64,000 nucleotides of DNA from Cymbidium sinense (Eukaryota; Streptophyta; Magnoliopsida; Asparagales; Orchidaceae), in the NCBI GenBank assembly GCA_021442155.1, contig CM038221.1, forward strand, positions 80,120,494-80,184,493, read 5' to 3'. Each line of letters opens with the position of its first letter. Within the stretch, counting starts at the first letter, position 1. The notes under the pieces are model-generated. The model searched no databases. It saw only the letters and a list, made by a program, of their open reading frames with translations, and was not told the DNA's origin. Made by a program: the position numbers and the translations under genes. Positions 38,271 to 50,239 of this stretch are shown here, piece after piece.

Positions 38271-38745
38271 TAAACTTATAGATCAAGTTTAACCTAAATA
38301 ATTCAATAAACACTTGCACCATAATATTTACACTAAAAATTTAGTCTACTCGAGATATCTAAAATGAGGCAACCCATTGCTGCTAATCAGACTCCTTAGA
38401 CATTATGACTAATAACCCTCTGATGTTAGTAGACTATAATAATGGAAGTTCTAGGATGACAGAACTATGGGATCTTGATTAGGGCTACCCTCCTTTTTTC
38501 ATTAGACAATCATCTGCACCACACTACTAAACATCAATTCATACTAGAGATATATTTATTTTCAACATTAATTGAGAGTTCTCTCTTACTACAGTAACAG
38601 GAATTAACTATGAATGCTTGGGTTTATAGAAAGTAAAACCAAGATCTAAATAAACCATAACATATTGTTGGGGGAAATTGGGTTGAATATATGTCGAGCT
38701 CCCTCATGAAGAATGAACTCCCTAAACATTCTATAAAGATGGCAG
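38270..38745. other. Unassigned sequence before the accessory gene
   Basis: No domain recognised. Copy 2 of the accessory gene has no clear match to this part, so the duplicated segment starts near 38,745. Confidence 0.3.
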
Positions 38746-41510
38746 AGATTCACAAATGTAGATTTTCTGAGCGATCAATAAGTCTCTTACTTTTTTATTT
38801 AGTTGTAGCTGAGCATGTCCAATGTTCAAGCTTCAACAAAGGATGGAGAGGGACACTCGTCAGCCTACTAGATCATTTTCTCTAATAGTTTAGTTAACTT
38901 CGTAGAATTTCTTTACCTTTTGATAGGGAATTTTTTAAGTCATTTTCTGAGAAGAGAGGAATTCCACTTACTTGAAAAGTGCTTCCCATCTCAAGGGTTA
39001 GACCCATAGAAAATCCTCTTATTAAACTTTTTCTCTCATTTTTTGATGAATTCCTTTCTCATTGATTAGCGGTGACTCCAACTTTGTCGCCAGCTTTATC
39101 AGCACCATGAGTAGATTTGGTGGAGATCTCTCATCTACTTAGGGTGACCATTGATGTTCATATCATTGAGATCAGCTTTACTTCCACCTACATTAGAGAA
39201 ATGATGGTTGATTTTCCTTCTTTTACTCATAGAGGTAGTCAAGAGTCTGTAAAGGGCGAGTCTACCCATCCATTGGGGAATGATACAGAAGAGGAACCAT
39301 GAGTATTCATGAACTCCTCTTAGATTGAAACTCTATGAGAGAAGATTTCCCTTTTGAGGGAGGCCTTAGACTTGTCCCAACGGGACATGAGTGAGGTGCG
39401 AGCACATTTGGAATTTGAGTCGTAGTTATAGAAGTCCTTGAAGGTGGAGTGCCAGCGCAACTTTGTGACCATGAGGGTTGAGATCTTGATATTATAGAAC
39501 TCCATTAAGTTGCACAGTACTTCACTTCTCCTTTCTAGCATGAGTTTATTATTTGAATATATGTGTGAGAAAGGAGGACTTATCGAGGACTAACATGTGA
39601 CCTTATAATAAAATTACTACAAAAATAATGTATTCATGACTATAGTGAGTGTGTTGTCTTTTCTAGTTATAAATAAAGACATTTTTATATTTCTTTACGT
39701 GTTAATACTATTTAACCTTTTATTAATGTTCATTAATTATTTCACTATAGATCCTATCTCTTGAGATATCTATAGAGTTTAGGTAATCATTTTTTCACTT
39801 AATGCTTGATTTGACATCTATATTACAACATTTTTCTTACTACATCTATAAATTCTCTTTGGCCAGAGTAGTTGAGACTTTTATTGCACTTTTTGAGTCA
39901 TGCAAGTAAATCTTCCTTATGTGTAGATCTTGATCTCCTTTTCACCATCAATGGGTATGGCTCTACTCAAGAAGGCTACTTCTTCTTTCACTAGGCTCAA
40001 ATCAAGGTCCCTAAGTTGGTCCCTCAGTCGTGACCATAGTATACTATGAGGCAAACACAACTTTCACCATCTGAGTAGTTGAGACTTACCCATTTTAGGA
40101 ATGGGTTTCAATTTCCTCCTTCTACACAAGTGGATAGACATCATTATCTTTTTAGAGTGGTTCCACCAAAGTCCTTCCCAACTTAGTGGTGAGCATCACA
40201 ACCTTCATTCTATGTATACGAGATGAAGGCATTTTGTGGAGCATATATCTCTTATGCTGCTCATTTATAGTGAAGGGTCACTAGGATGGAATTGCGCAAT
40301 TTTTGGTGACTCTACTGAAACTTCATGGCCTTCAAAATAAAGTATAAAACTGGTGCTCGTAGCATTTATGATGAATAACACAGTTCAATGGCTAGTGTCG
40401 AGTGCTCTTGTTTATTATCAGCTGAATAAGGCCCCAATCATGGCAAGTTGAGTGTACAAGGGGTGGAGACAATGGAGAAGCTATAGGGTCACAGCCTAAA
40501 CATTTCTTTATACCTTCACTTTTTCTAGTTTTCCATTATCCTCAGTAAATTCTTTTTTCTTTCTACTCACTAATCCATTATACTTTTTGTTACTTGTTCC
40601 CTTATATTTTTCTTTTCTTTGCTTGCAGGAGAGCTGACTCCAACTACCTCTAAGCTTAGCCATGAAGGGCTCTATTTCATTTAGAAAGGTGAGTGTGAGT
40701 TTGGTGAGTGAGTGGCCAGTAGTGAGGAACTGACCTCTCTTGAGGTTGATGAAGAGGGGGAACTGAGTCTGGCTCTAGTCAAGGTCATTTATGAGGTAGG
40801 ACTGAGTATTGCTCCTAAGAAGTCCAAAAGTAAGCAACAAGCCAAACCCTACATGATCCCACCCATAATTGGGCTCCATCATCTTCTCTAGTAATATCAA
40901 TAAGCTCTTTTGTGACCTACAAAATGCTAGTCTATCATAGCTATCATGATTGCATAGGCGATAGCATGGTAGTCAACTTGGGAGGTGTGAAACAAGTTTC
41001 TTGGGAAAAGGAAGCCTTTTGCAAGTAAGACCTAGCTAGCATGAACAAAGACAAAATTGATAACTCTTGAAGCCCAACACAGGGGGTTTTTGGCTAAGGT
41101 GGCTCACTAGAAAGAGAAGAAAGATTGGGTGACCATGGAGCTTACTAACCTCATAGAAGTGAAGAGAGAATTAAAGGAGGAGCTCTCTTATTGAATTAAA
41201 GAGTTTTGGAAGAGAGAAGTTGAGTTTGTTGGGTTTCTTAATTCTCATGAGTACTAAGAAATCTTGTAGCAGAAGTTCAAGGATGGCGCTAAGTTTGTTA
41301 TCACTAAATTGGTTAAGCATGGTCATCTTGATGCTAAGTTCTTTGACTTCTCCAATGTACTCTCGCTTTAGGACTCGGATGATGACAATCAGAGCAGTTC
41401 AAGTTGATATATTCTTTTCTCCCCCTTTCTTTAACAAACTTTTTTTTCTGAGTGGAATGCTTATTTCTACTGGCTTAACTATAAAATGTATTATATGAAA
41501 TAAAAATTAT
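38745..41510 (+). pseudogene. Tat accessory gene, copy 1 (Transposase_28-like plus coiled coil), antisense to pol
   Basis: Seen: a direct repeat of 60,740-63,270. A first segment (38,802-39,590, after a TTTATTTAG acceptor-like site) holds EFLSH, then SLLREALDLSQRDMSEVRA, an acidic coiled coil. A second (39,850-40,500) corresponds to the part of copy 2 that reads like the Transposase_28 domain. An intron-like gap ends at TTGCTTGCAG (40,619-40,628). The last exon reads AKFVITKLVKHGHLDAKFFD and FSNVLSL before a stop at about 41,370. Known as far as I recall: Tat elements may carry extra ORFs with this domain, some antisense at the 3' side. Here it lies 3' of, and opposite to, the integrase at 43.2-44.1 kb. 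Many stops; no product expected. Confidence 0.55.
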
Positions 41511-41519
41511 AAATAAATT

Positions 41520-42050
41520 TTTAATCAAGTATACTTATCTTTATAGTGACTTGATTTATTTCTTTGCTGGAATTTTTAAATGAATTAGCTGATACTCACT
41601 AGTCGATGTGCGAATGGCTCTGTAGCTTAGAATATTTATATTACTTATATTACTGATCTATAGAATCTTTTTTGGGTAGTCGCTTTAGCATAATGAGCTC
41701 TTGTATACTCATTGGATTGACACTCATTCATTGATGCATGAGCAACTCCTCTTATGATGGAAACTATTTGAGGGAATCCTAACTAACTTGTGTAGACTTG
41801 CTTGCTAGTCTGATGCTTGCTTGTTTGAATGAATTTACCCATGACTTAGAATGTTTTAAGACATTAACTCACAAAAAGCACTTCCTAGTATGGTCGCCCT
41901 AATATTACAAGTTCATGTACACTCGTCAGATTGATACTCATTTATAGATGCATGACAAACTCTTTTTAACTAAAGATACTTTATGTAGTTGTATTCTACA
42001 TTAGTTGCCCCCTTTTAAGGGTTAACCTTGACTTGTTGATTAAGAAAATT
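41520..42050. repeat. Two diverged copies of a ~213-bp unit between accessory gene and minisatellite
   Basis: 41,676-41,770 and 41,889-41,985 share the order GGTMGTCGC...AGCTCRTGTAYACTC..GATTGAYACTCATT and GATGCATGA. They are probably remains of a longer array that continues into the 74-bp units. Confidence 0.5.
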
Positions 42051-42054
42051 GATC

Positions 42055-42585
42055 CTTTTTTAGTCACTGACCTCACAGGGTATCAGTCTTACATTATAGT
42101 CACTAATTGCATGGAATGTTGGTCTTTTTTGGTTACCAACTAAGATATTTTATCTTTTTAGTTTAGTTGCTGACCTTACAGGGTGTCGGTCTTATATTGT
42201 AGTCACCAACTACATGGAGTGTTGGTATTTTTAGTTTAGTTGTTGATCTTATGGGGTATCAATCTCACACTATAGTCACCAATTACACAGTATGTTGATC
42301 ATTTTAGTTTAGTTGCTGACATCATGGGGTGTCAGTCTTACAATGTAGTAACCAATAGCACTGAGTGTTGGTCTTTTTTTAGTTCAATTATCGATCTCAT
42401 GGGGTGTCGATCATACACTATAGTCGACAATTGCATAGAGTGTTAGGCTTTTTAAGTTCAATTATCGACCTTAGAGGGTGTTAGTCTTAGACTGTAGTAG
42501 CCAACAGCACTGAGTATTAGTGTTTTTTACCATAGTTACTGACCTCATGGGGTGTTGGTCTTACACCATGTTTCTATGATAGATT
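42055..42585. repeat. Minisatellite, about 74-bp units, seven copies
   Basis: GACCTCATGGGGTGTCRGTC-type phrases start at 42,069, 42,172, 42,245, 42,318, 42,393, 42,467 and 42,541; all but the first interval are 73-75 bases. Each unit also holds a TAGTCACCAA-type phrase and a GAGTGTTGGT-type phrase. It lies 3' of the minus-strand integrase, where Tat elements commonly have such arrays. Confidence 0.93.
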
Positions 42586-42589
42586 ATTA

Positions 42590-43090
42590 GACTAGTCTTC
42601 TCAAGACAAAAATGGCACACTAAGTATTCAGGTATCCTACTTGAGCTTTCACCACTCACCGAGTGGAACTATTCTTTGGGCCTAAAATGGTGCACCTAAT
42701 ATCCCAAGTCATCACACAACTCTCTGAATTTTAAGGGTTTTCTTTACTTAGCATCAATTTTTCTTGGTCCAATAGTGGTGTGCCAAGTACACTGATCTTT
42801 TACTAAGGCTTTCATCGCTCACCGAGTGGAACCACTCCTTGAGCCAAAAATGGCACATCGAGTATCCTAAGTCATCATGTAGCTCCTTGAGTATTAAGGG
42901 TTTGCTTTTCTTGACATTAGTTTATCTTTGGTGAATAGTGGCATGTCAAGTATTTAGATCTCCCACACGGGCTTACATCACTCACAAAGTCGGACCTTTT
43001 CTTTAGCAAAAAATGGCTCACCAAGAATCATGAGTCATCAAGAAGCTCTCTGAGTTTAAGTTTCACTTTTGATTGTTTGATCAGGCTCCT
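42590..43090. repeat. Dimeric minisatellite, about 80-bp half-units in a ~162-bp period
   Basis: ATGGCACACC-like phrases fall at about 42,609, 42,686, 42,770, 42,847, 42,934 and 43,010. Alternate copies are more alike (42,686 with 42,847 and 43,010; 42,770 with 42,934), and same-type copies are 161-164 bases apart. This is a higher-order repeat of two diverged monomers. It directly abuts the 74-bp array. Confidence 0.85.
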
Positions 43091-43209
43091 TAAAAAATTA
43101 TTGTTATCCTACCAGTGAACTTGTTTATGGAGAAAAATATATAGAACTTTATTACTGAAATTGATAAGATACAAAATACTTGCAAATGATAAAATAAAAA
43201 AAGATGATA

Positions 43210-44110
43210 GAAATTTCTCTTAAGGATAAAACGTTTTCAAATCTTTGGCATTCCATGCTTTTGGTATGTCTTCGCTAGAGTGAGAATGTAATCGGTATGC
43301 ACCAAGACCAACTTGCTCTTTGATTATGAAAGATCCCAATTTTGGGCAAGCTTGATTAGAACATTATATTGAGTAGTGACATCTAAATTCTTTATTATGA
43401 GATCACTGCTATTAAAATGTTTCTCTTTCATATAGTGGTCTTAATACTTAGCCATCCATCTTTTTGTTTCTTCTTTTCTTAGTAATGCCTATATTCTGAG
43501 TTCTTTAAGCATGTCGATTGTGTCTTCCATAGCCTTAGTGTTTGCTTGTACCCACTCGCCATCTCCATCTCTCATTCTTTCTATTGATAATATTTTCAAA
43601 CTTTGTACTTGATAATCAATCCCTTATAATGGCTTTTGCGCCATGCGATAATTTAAAGGGTGAGTGACTAGTCGCAGTAGTGGAAGTTGTCCTAAGTGCT
43701 TAGAGTACTATGGGTAATTTCTCTGCCCACTTAGCTTTTGTTCCTTCGACCTTTTTTTGAGTAAGTTGAGTATCTTCTTATTAGCCACTTCCACTTGCCC
43801 ATTGCTCTATGGGTGATATACTGACGTGAATTTCAATTTGATTCCTTGAGACTCGCAAAATTCCTTTAAGCCTTTCTTGATGAATTGAGGCCCATGGTCA
43901 GTGATGATCACTAGTGGCAACCCATACCTACAAATAATTGCAATCAAAATAAAGTTTCTTATTACTTGAGAAGTGAATTTATGACCTTAAGCCTTCTCAT
44001 GTCCTTCATCATCTCTCCAATTTCCTTAGTTTGTAAATAGTTCTTGATGGGGTCGACCCAACTTGGTGAGTATTCATGATCTATTAGCATTAACTCTTAG
44101 TCTACGGTAC
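43210..44110 (-). pseudogene. Tat-type integrase, minus strand
   Basis: Reading down from 43,925: RYGLPLVIITDHGPQFIKKG (catalytic Asp kept), LKEFCESQGIKLKFTSVYHP, a TAG in place of the family Gln, then SNGQVEVANKKILNLL (catalytic Glu kept). The C-terminal part gives KLAQNWDLS, then QVGLGAYRL and IPKAWNAK, the Tat variant that ends in PRPWNAxxLKxYY, unlike the PPINGxYL ending at 29.3 and 17.1 kb. The linker after aRNH (WMxPIxxYL type) lies near 44,050. The zinc-finger part is largely lost. Frame changes in the C-terminal third. Confidence 0.85.
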
Positions 44111-44590
44111 TCGACTGAGCCAGTTGAATGACTGTGTGCCTCTTGAGATCACTGGCTATGGACAATAGGTTAGTAAGTTGGTACTTTTCTTTAGAAATTT
44201 GCTCTATCTTGAAATATTTTAGTCACCCAATTTTTGCTTTTACTTTAAGTAAATATTTCATCAAAGACTCATCTAGAACTTCATATTCTCTATTCACTTG
44301 TTTCAACATAAGATATTAGTCTGATTAGGCTGCCACATATTGCTCCAAATCATCTAGCAAATCTCAACCCAATGAGTAAAGCTTCGTATTCATATTGATT
44401 ATTCATATAAATGAAGCCAAATTTAATTGATTATGTGATGGTGATCCCTGTTGGACTCTTCAAAATGGTACTTGCTCCCACAGTTGGTTTGCTAGAAGAG
44501 TCATCAACATATAGTCACCATAAAAGTTTTAGATTGACAAGAATATATTATGAGTTGTTGATATCCACCAAGACATCTGTGAATGCTTGA
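44110..44590 (-). pseudogene. Tat archaeal-type RNase H, minus strand
   Basis: From 44,545: LYVDDSSSKPTVGASTILKS (first catalytic Asp kept), then IKFGFIYMNNQYEYEALLIG and LRFAR (NNEAEYEAL block with EAEYEA changed to QYEYEA). VNREYEVLDESLMKYL-like sequence and a KIEQISKEKYQLTNLLSIAS block follow at 44,290-44,130. The second RNase H distinguishes Tat elements from other gypsy lineages and lies between RNase H and integrase as expected. Two frame changes and four stops. Confidence 0.8.
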
Positions 44591-45125
44591 GCTTTAATCA
44601 CCGTTTGAGGTGAGTATGATATGTCAAACTCGCTCAATTCTAGACCACTTGAGTAATATTTTTTAATGATAGGACTTAGCGAGTACTAACTTAACGGATT
44701 ATGAGAGATGACTTGTATGGAGTATGCCTGAAAATATGGGTGTAATCGCATGATCGAGGTAATTAATGCGAGTGCTTATCCTCCATGTGTGGATAGTTCA
44801 ACTTAACACATCTTAGAGATTTGTTGACATAGTAGATAGGCCATTATATCCCATTTTATTCTCTCAATAATACTAAGCTAATCAAGTCTTTTCCCACTTA
44901 TAAGTAGAGTAACATAACTTCTCCCTCCTTTGGGCTCTACAACAAAGGTGCAGATGCAAGTAGAATCTTCAAATCATTAAAGGCTTTTTCACATTTTGGG
45001 GTTCACTCAAACTTCTTTGCTCCTAGTAAACTTTTAAAGATTGTGAGCATCATTCCCCATCTTCTGAGATAAACTTATTCAGTCCTGCTACTCATCCAGT
45101 AAGTCATTGTACCTCTCTATCACTC
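44590..45125 (-). pseudogene. Tat RT C-terminal connection and RNase H, minus strand
   Basis: VAGLNKFISEDGE at 45,095-45,055 is the connection block after the RT palm. Then come SAPLL-x-SPKEGEVMLLYL-type sequence (44,960-44,910), HMEDKHSH-like and HAITPIFSGI (about 44,750), and LSEFDISYSPQTVIKAQAF (44,640-44,590), the last being the RNase H/aRNH boundary. The fingers and palm of the RT, the protease and the Gag zinc region are absent: Gag sequence runs straight into this block at about 45,125. Confidence 0.75.
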
Positions 45126-45129
45126 TTCA

Positions 45130-45795
45130 TAGGAGGAGGTTGCTCGAAATATTGTTTATTTTGTATGGCATAAACTAACTCAACCATTGATACCCATAGA
45201 GGTGTGACAATGCCTAAGTGTTAAAAAGTTGGTACACTCTTTAATACAAATGAATATTCTACTCTTATATATGTATTTCTACTACTTATGGTTGAGTGCA
45301 CTATCTACTTCTTTTCTTATGTTCTGAATTTGGGATATCTATTTTGATAATTACTCAAGGGGCTTCTTCTTTCTTGAGTGGCTTCTATGAGTCACTTTGA
45401 TGATTGGGTGACATTATTATACTTCTTTATGCTAGTATGGTTGTTATTTAATTCCAATAGCCCTGTCAATATCCTTGGCTACTAAAAACCAATAGTGTAT
45501 TTATACAATTCTTACCTAAGGCCTTGAAGAAATGCAGCTTGTGTAACCATAAGTTCTAAATCCTTTTCTTCAAACATTTCCTTTTAGAAGTGAGTAATGA
45601 ATTTTTTAAAATATTTGCTTGGCTTTTGTCTCATTTACTAAACAACTTGCAAACTATTTAGGAGTTTTTGAGTAGTTAAACTGAGTTGTGAACATTTTAA
45701 TGAGTTCTACAAAGGATGTGATGACTCCTATGGGAAGATATGGGAACCATCTAAAGGTTGACTCCTTAAAATACATGAGAACCATCTAAAAGCTA
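45130..45795 (-). pseudogene. Tat Gag core, minus strand
   Basis: TFRWFPYLPIGVITSFVELI at 45,770-45,710 is the Gag block around W-(F/Y)-x-x-L-P-x-x-S-I-x-S-F-x-E-L. It is followed by KMFTTQFNYSKTPK, ASCLVNETKAKQ and a KFITHFKKEMFEE-type block. TPLWVSMVELVYAIQNKQYF and EQPPPMKSD at 45,215-45,130 match the later Gag block preceding the Y-C-x-x-H zinc motif, which is deleted. In intact elements Gag packages the RNA. Frame changes near 45,650 and 45,400. Confidence 0.7.
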
Positions 45796-46290
45796 AGTCC
45801 TCTACATTTCATCCTCAAATAGATGGACATACGAAAGTAGTCAATAAGATATTAAGAAATCTACTAAGGTGTTTAGTTAGAAAAAATCCCAATATTTGCG
45901 TACAATAGTTCAATTTCTAGAACAATTGATAAATCACCTTTCAAGATAGTTTATGGATATAACCCAAAAATGCTTATTGACTTAGCTAATACACCTGCTT
46001 ATGCATTTTCTAATTAAACATATACATTTGCATGTGATTTTCATAGCCTTCATGAAAACATAGAAAAAATAATTGAAATTACAAAATGTTAAGTACACTA
46101 AATAAAAGAATAAAGATAAAAATTTTAAAGAATATGAGGTAAGTGATTCTGCATTTGTTCATATCTGTCTTGAGAGATTTTCTTCCACTAAATATAAAAA
46201 GTTACAAGTGAGATCATGTGAGTAATTTAAAATTATTGGAGAACTTGGAACTAAAGCTTATGATTTTTTGAATCCATAGAGCCTTTATTT
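45795..46290 (+). pseudogene. Chromovirus-type gypsy integrase fragment
   Basis: STTFHPQIDGHTKVVNKILR and NLLRCLVRKNPNI at 45,805-45,900, then RTIDKSPFKIVYGYNPKMLI and DLANTPAY (45,920-46,000). A CICSYLS-EIF block and KLQVRSCE-like sequence (46,140-46,210) lie where the chromovirus integrase has its WIHLRKERFP and KLK blocks. The HPQTDGQTEVVN and SPFEIVYGYNP signatures separate it from the Tat integrases nearby. The third catalytic residue Glu is replaced by Lys (TKVVN). Only the second half of the integrase remains, wedged between a Tat gag and LTR copy D. Confidence 0.85.
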
Positions 46291-46384
46291 ATATTTTTTG
46301 TTAAGTATTTTATTTTTTTATTATTTTATTTTGGAATTGTTAGGGTTTTCTATAATTTTTTAAATTTATAAAAACAGAATGACC

Positions 46385-48700
46385 ATCTTAAAATGGTCAA
46401 TGCCACATGGCGCTAACGTGTGATTCATCCACGTGAGATCTACATGGATCCCGTGATATTAAATGGGCCACACATGATTCATGTCAACATCGGACGGTCA
46501 CAATTTCACCTGTAGTTCCTATATATTTTTAAATTAATTTATACATGTAAATCTCAGCCATCCGTTCCTAACAGGAATGAACATATGTTGGAGATTATGT
46601 CTCATTGATTAACGATGGAGGCTGAGCACCATCCATTGAATCAATGTGATTTCAAGCAATCTAGTCAACAGAATGGCTCAATTTCAATTCCAAATCCATC
46701 AACGCCTCACTTAGAATGCATCTATATGGTTTGATCTCACTTCAGATCAAATCCTTTTCACAAAGAAATAAATTGGATTAAAAGAGGGGTCAATTTTGAG
46801 GCATACCTCACCGGCATTAATCCTCAAAGGCAGGGATGCTTCAAACACCTTCATAAGGATGCGACAAACCTCTAGGTATGAGAATTTAAATTGTCTCCAC
46901 ACTAATTGCTTTATAGACTAATCTCCTCCTGTTTACTCATGGGTTTGGTCAAAATCTGGCTTACTAGCGGTGTGGGAATTGGGAAAGTGGTTGGTTTTTT
47001 GTTTCACTTGGTGAACGTGTGATTAGTGTTAGAATGGTCAGAGAAGGTCTCCTCTCTTCTCTTCTTATTTTGGTCGAGAACTTCCTTATGGGGAGTTAAA
47101 ATATGGATTGGCTATATTTATTAGTGCAATTAGAGACTAGCTTCAAGAGGTGATTTACTGATTGGGGTCAATCCTAATCAGCTAGGATGAGGAGTGGAGG
47201 AGAAAGTGGAGGAAAATGTCTTAGATTAAAGGGGATTTGTTTTCATGTTCTACATCACCTTCTGAGGCATATTCCCTTGCTTTCAGATTAATTTGAAACC
47301 TTTGAATCCTCTTAATTTTGGATGCCAATTCTTTTAGACTCATCCAAGAATGAGTTTAGGTGTATTGCAATGTGATTAGTATAGGTCCTTTTAGACTCAT
47401 CCTCATATTTGGTCCATTTAGGTATAGTTTGACTTGGATTAGGTTAAGCATGAATAATGATTATCATTCAATCATTTAGATTTATAATTAATCATCCAAA
47501 TCACATTTAAGATGATTCATGAGTCAAACAAACTCATTTTAATTGTGCTTAGGGAAAAATACTTTAAGTTAGTTCACTTAAGCATTCATTTCCTTTGGTT
47601 TAGTTTGATTTATTTCATTTGATGGATTTGAACTAGGTTTTAGCTTTAGTTATATTTATTTAAGTAATTGGGATGATTAGATTAATTATTTTTGGTTCAT
47701 TTCAAGTTAATTTTGAATTTAAACCCACTTTGACCCAAACAGGGCTTAATGGTTAGCATGGGTTCAATTAGGTCAAATGACCAAATTGATCACATTAAAC
47801 CTTATAATTGGTTGAATTTTGTTTAATTATTATTTTTAAATGATTTTGGATATTTGATTTGAGTTTATTTTAACTTAATTTGAGTTTAGGTTCAGTAGGG
47901 TCTATTTAGGCCTATCTAGATCAAGTGATCTAATTAACCAAATTAATACCTTATTGGGTTTAGATTTACTTAGATTCATCTTTAGACAAATTCATTTGAT
48001 GATTTTGGGTCTTTAGAATAATTTAATTTGGTCAAATTTTTGGTGGGTTGACCTTTGACTTGGTGGGACACACATAAGTCAATTCTTTGTCAAATGGTTG
48101 ACCATCTTTTGCCTTCATTTGGATTTAGTTTACAATCCATTTATATTTATGTAATGTCTTTATGCTTTCATTTGATTTAACTTCTATTTTTTTTATTTTA
48201 TTTCAATTTTCTTGGATTTAAGAGGTTTTGAGAATAGGTAGGTCAATTGGGTTAACCACCTCAACTACCTTAGTCTAAGCTCAGCCATATTAGATTTCAG
48301 TTAGAATGTATTTGCTTTAATCATTTATTTAAATTTTAGTTTTGTTTGGGTCCACCTAATCTTATTAGGTTAGGCTAAACACTAGAAGAACTCACTAGGT
48401 CACCAAGTATAGTGTCATATGCGCTTGAATAGGAAATCCCTAATCTAAGAATAGGTATTCTCAATAAGATTGAAAATGATATTAAACCTCATCCAAAAAT
48501 GAGTTCAATAAATGGACACCCAATATATGTGATGGACTAACTAGAGTACACTGCATAGCATTGATTAAACTAATCAACATAGCCTATGAGGATTATAAGC
48601 ATAAGCCTCAAGGAATTTGAATTTAGTTTTGATGTTTGGAATTAGAATTTTGGTTTTGATTTCAAATTTTATTTTGAATTTGATTATGAAAGTTAGGCAT
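46385..48700 (-). mobile_element. Long terminal repeat, copy D, truncated, with adjoining 3' sequence
   Basis: 46,385-47,000 is the inverted match of copy A 1-740 (for example 46,640-46,740 against 460-340, sharing CCATCCATTGAATCAA). From 46,980 it is the direct match of copy B from 23,420 on. The LTR terminus and about 4.6 kb of LTR present in copy A are missing: similarity stops abruptly at 46,385, next to the chromovirus fragment. The segment at 46,390-46,560, with the paired ATGGCGCTAAC and CCACGTGAGATC phrases, is absent from copy B. Orientation follows the integrase at 50.24-51.2 kb. Confidence 0.72.
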
Positions 48701-50130
48701 AAACATGCAATAATTTATTACAATTTAAAATGATTTAATCTTATAGACATAGATTCACTAATTTTCAAGAAGAATAGAGATGTCATTAGGAAAATATGCA
48801 ATGAGCAATCTAATCCTAACACAACCACAGTAGTCAGATAAAATGCCTTCCATGGGGCTTATTTTCACTCTACCGATCATAGATTTTCAATGACTAACTA
48901 TGAAAGAAAACACTAAGACTCATATCTTTCTAAGTGAAACTAGCCAAAATGTAGTCAAAATGACTAGCCAAATTTAAAGAAAGGATCTACAAGAAGATCT
49001 TAAGGTTTTTTTTCCCTAGAAAGGATGCCACTATGGATACTTACTCCTATCTAAAGATAATCGTAGAAAGCATGCCAATATGGGTACTTACTCCTATCCG
49101 AGTGATATGAATTTTAACCAGAGAAAAATACCACTTGGGGATTTACCCTTATCTTGGTTAGCTATTAGGAAGGAGTCGTTATGGACTTAATTCCAACCTA
49201 AATAACTAATCTTGAAGAAAAAGAGTCTTTAATGTCTTAATTCTTAAACCTCAAGAATTTAATTAAGAGTCAGAGGTCACATGGACTTAATTCCTAGTAG
49301 TCCATAGAAATGGAGCCTTCAATGATTTATTTTCACCCTTTAATTTCTTTTGTTTTGAGCTAAAAAAGCGGTCTTCAATGACTTAAATCCTAATCTAGTG
49401 AATTTTAGCTTAACATGAAGGGGCCTTCAATAGCTTAATTCCAAACCTGAATAGCTTGAAAAGGAAAGAGGGCATAATGATTGAATCTTATCCTAATTTA
49501 CTTTTCTTACAAGGATGCCTACTAAAGGACTATCTGATTAGCTATAAAGAATAGGCCTTCAATGGCTTAATTCCTTCTTGAATAATTACACTGAGGAAAA
49601 GGGGCCTTAATGACTTAATCTTAAATCTCAAATTTTTGACTAGTAGGAAAGGGGTCTTGATGACTTAATCCTAACCATGTAGTTTATTTGATAAGAAGGG
49701 GTCTTCAATGACTTAATCACATCCTTGTCTTTCAGAAAGAATGTCTAGTATGGGCCTTACTTCTATTTGGTTAACTAATAAGATGGGACTTTCATAAGCT
49801 TAATTCCAACTTAAATAGCTAAAGGGAGGAAAGGGGTCTCAATGACTTAATCCTATCCTCAAATTCTGACTAATCTGAAAAGAGGTCTTAGTGACTTATG
49901 CTTAACCTAAATAAACTATTTGATAGAAAAGGGGTCTTGATGATTTAACCTATCCTGTGAATAGTAAGAATGGTGTCACAAAGGGCTTACTCAAAACCTA
50001 TGGAATTCATAGGAAAAATTTCCACAAATGGGCTTACTCCCATCCTACAGGAATTCAAAAATCATGTTCAAAAGGATTTAATAAATTTTGCAAAAGTTTA
50101 AGAGATATTGCACAAATTTCATAAATAAAA
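48700..50130 (-). repeat. Degenerate ~50-bp tandem repeats in the 3' region of Tat element D
   Basis: Same family of units as 25.45-26.74 kb: TTGATGACTTAATCCTAACC-type phrases recur at about 49,610, 49,665, 49,710, 49,840 and 49,890, interleaved with GAAGGGGTCTT phrases. Older and more irregular toward 48.8 kb. The two arrays keep the same flanks (25.2-25.4 kb against 48.4-48.6 kb), so they descend from one ancestral 3' region. Confidence 0.8.
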
Positions 50131-50239
50131 TGCAAATTTAAAAGAAATAATATTTGATTTTGAATAGATTACAAAGAAAAAAAATAATTGTATTGATCAT
50201 CATCTTTAAAACTATAGTACATTTAATACATAATATTTT

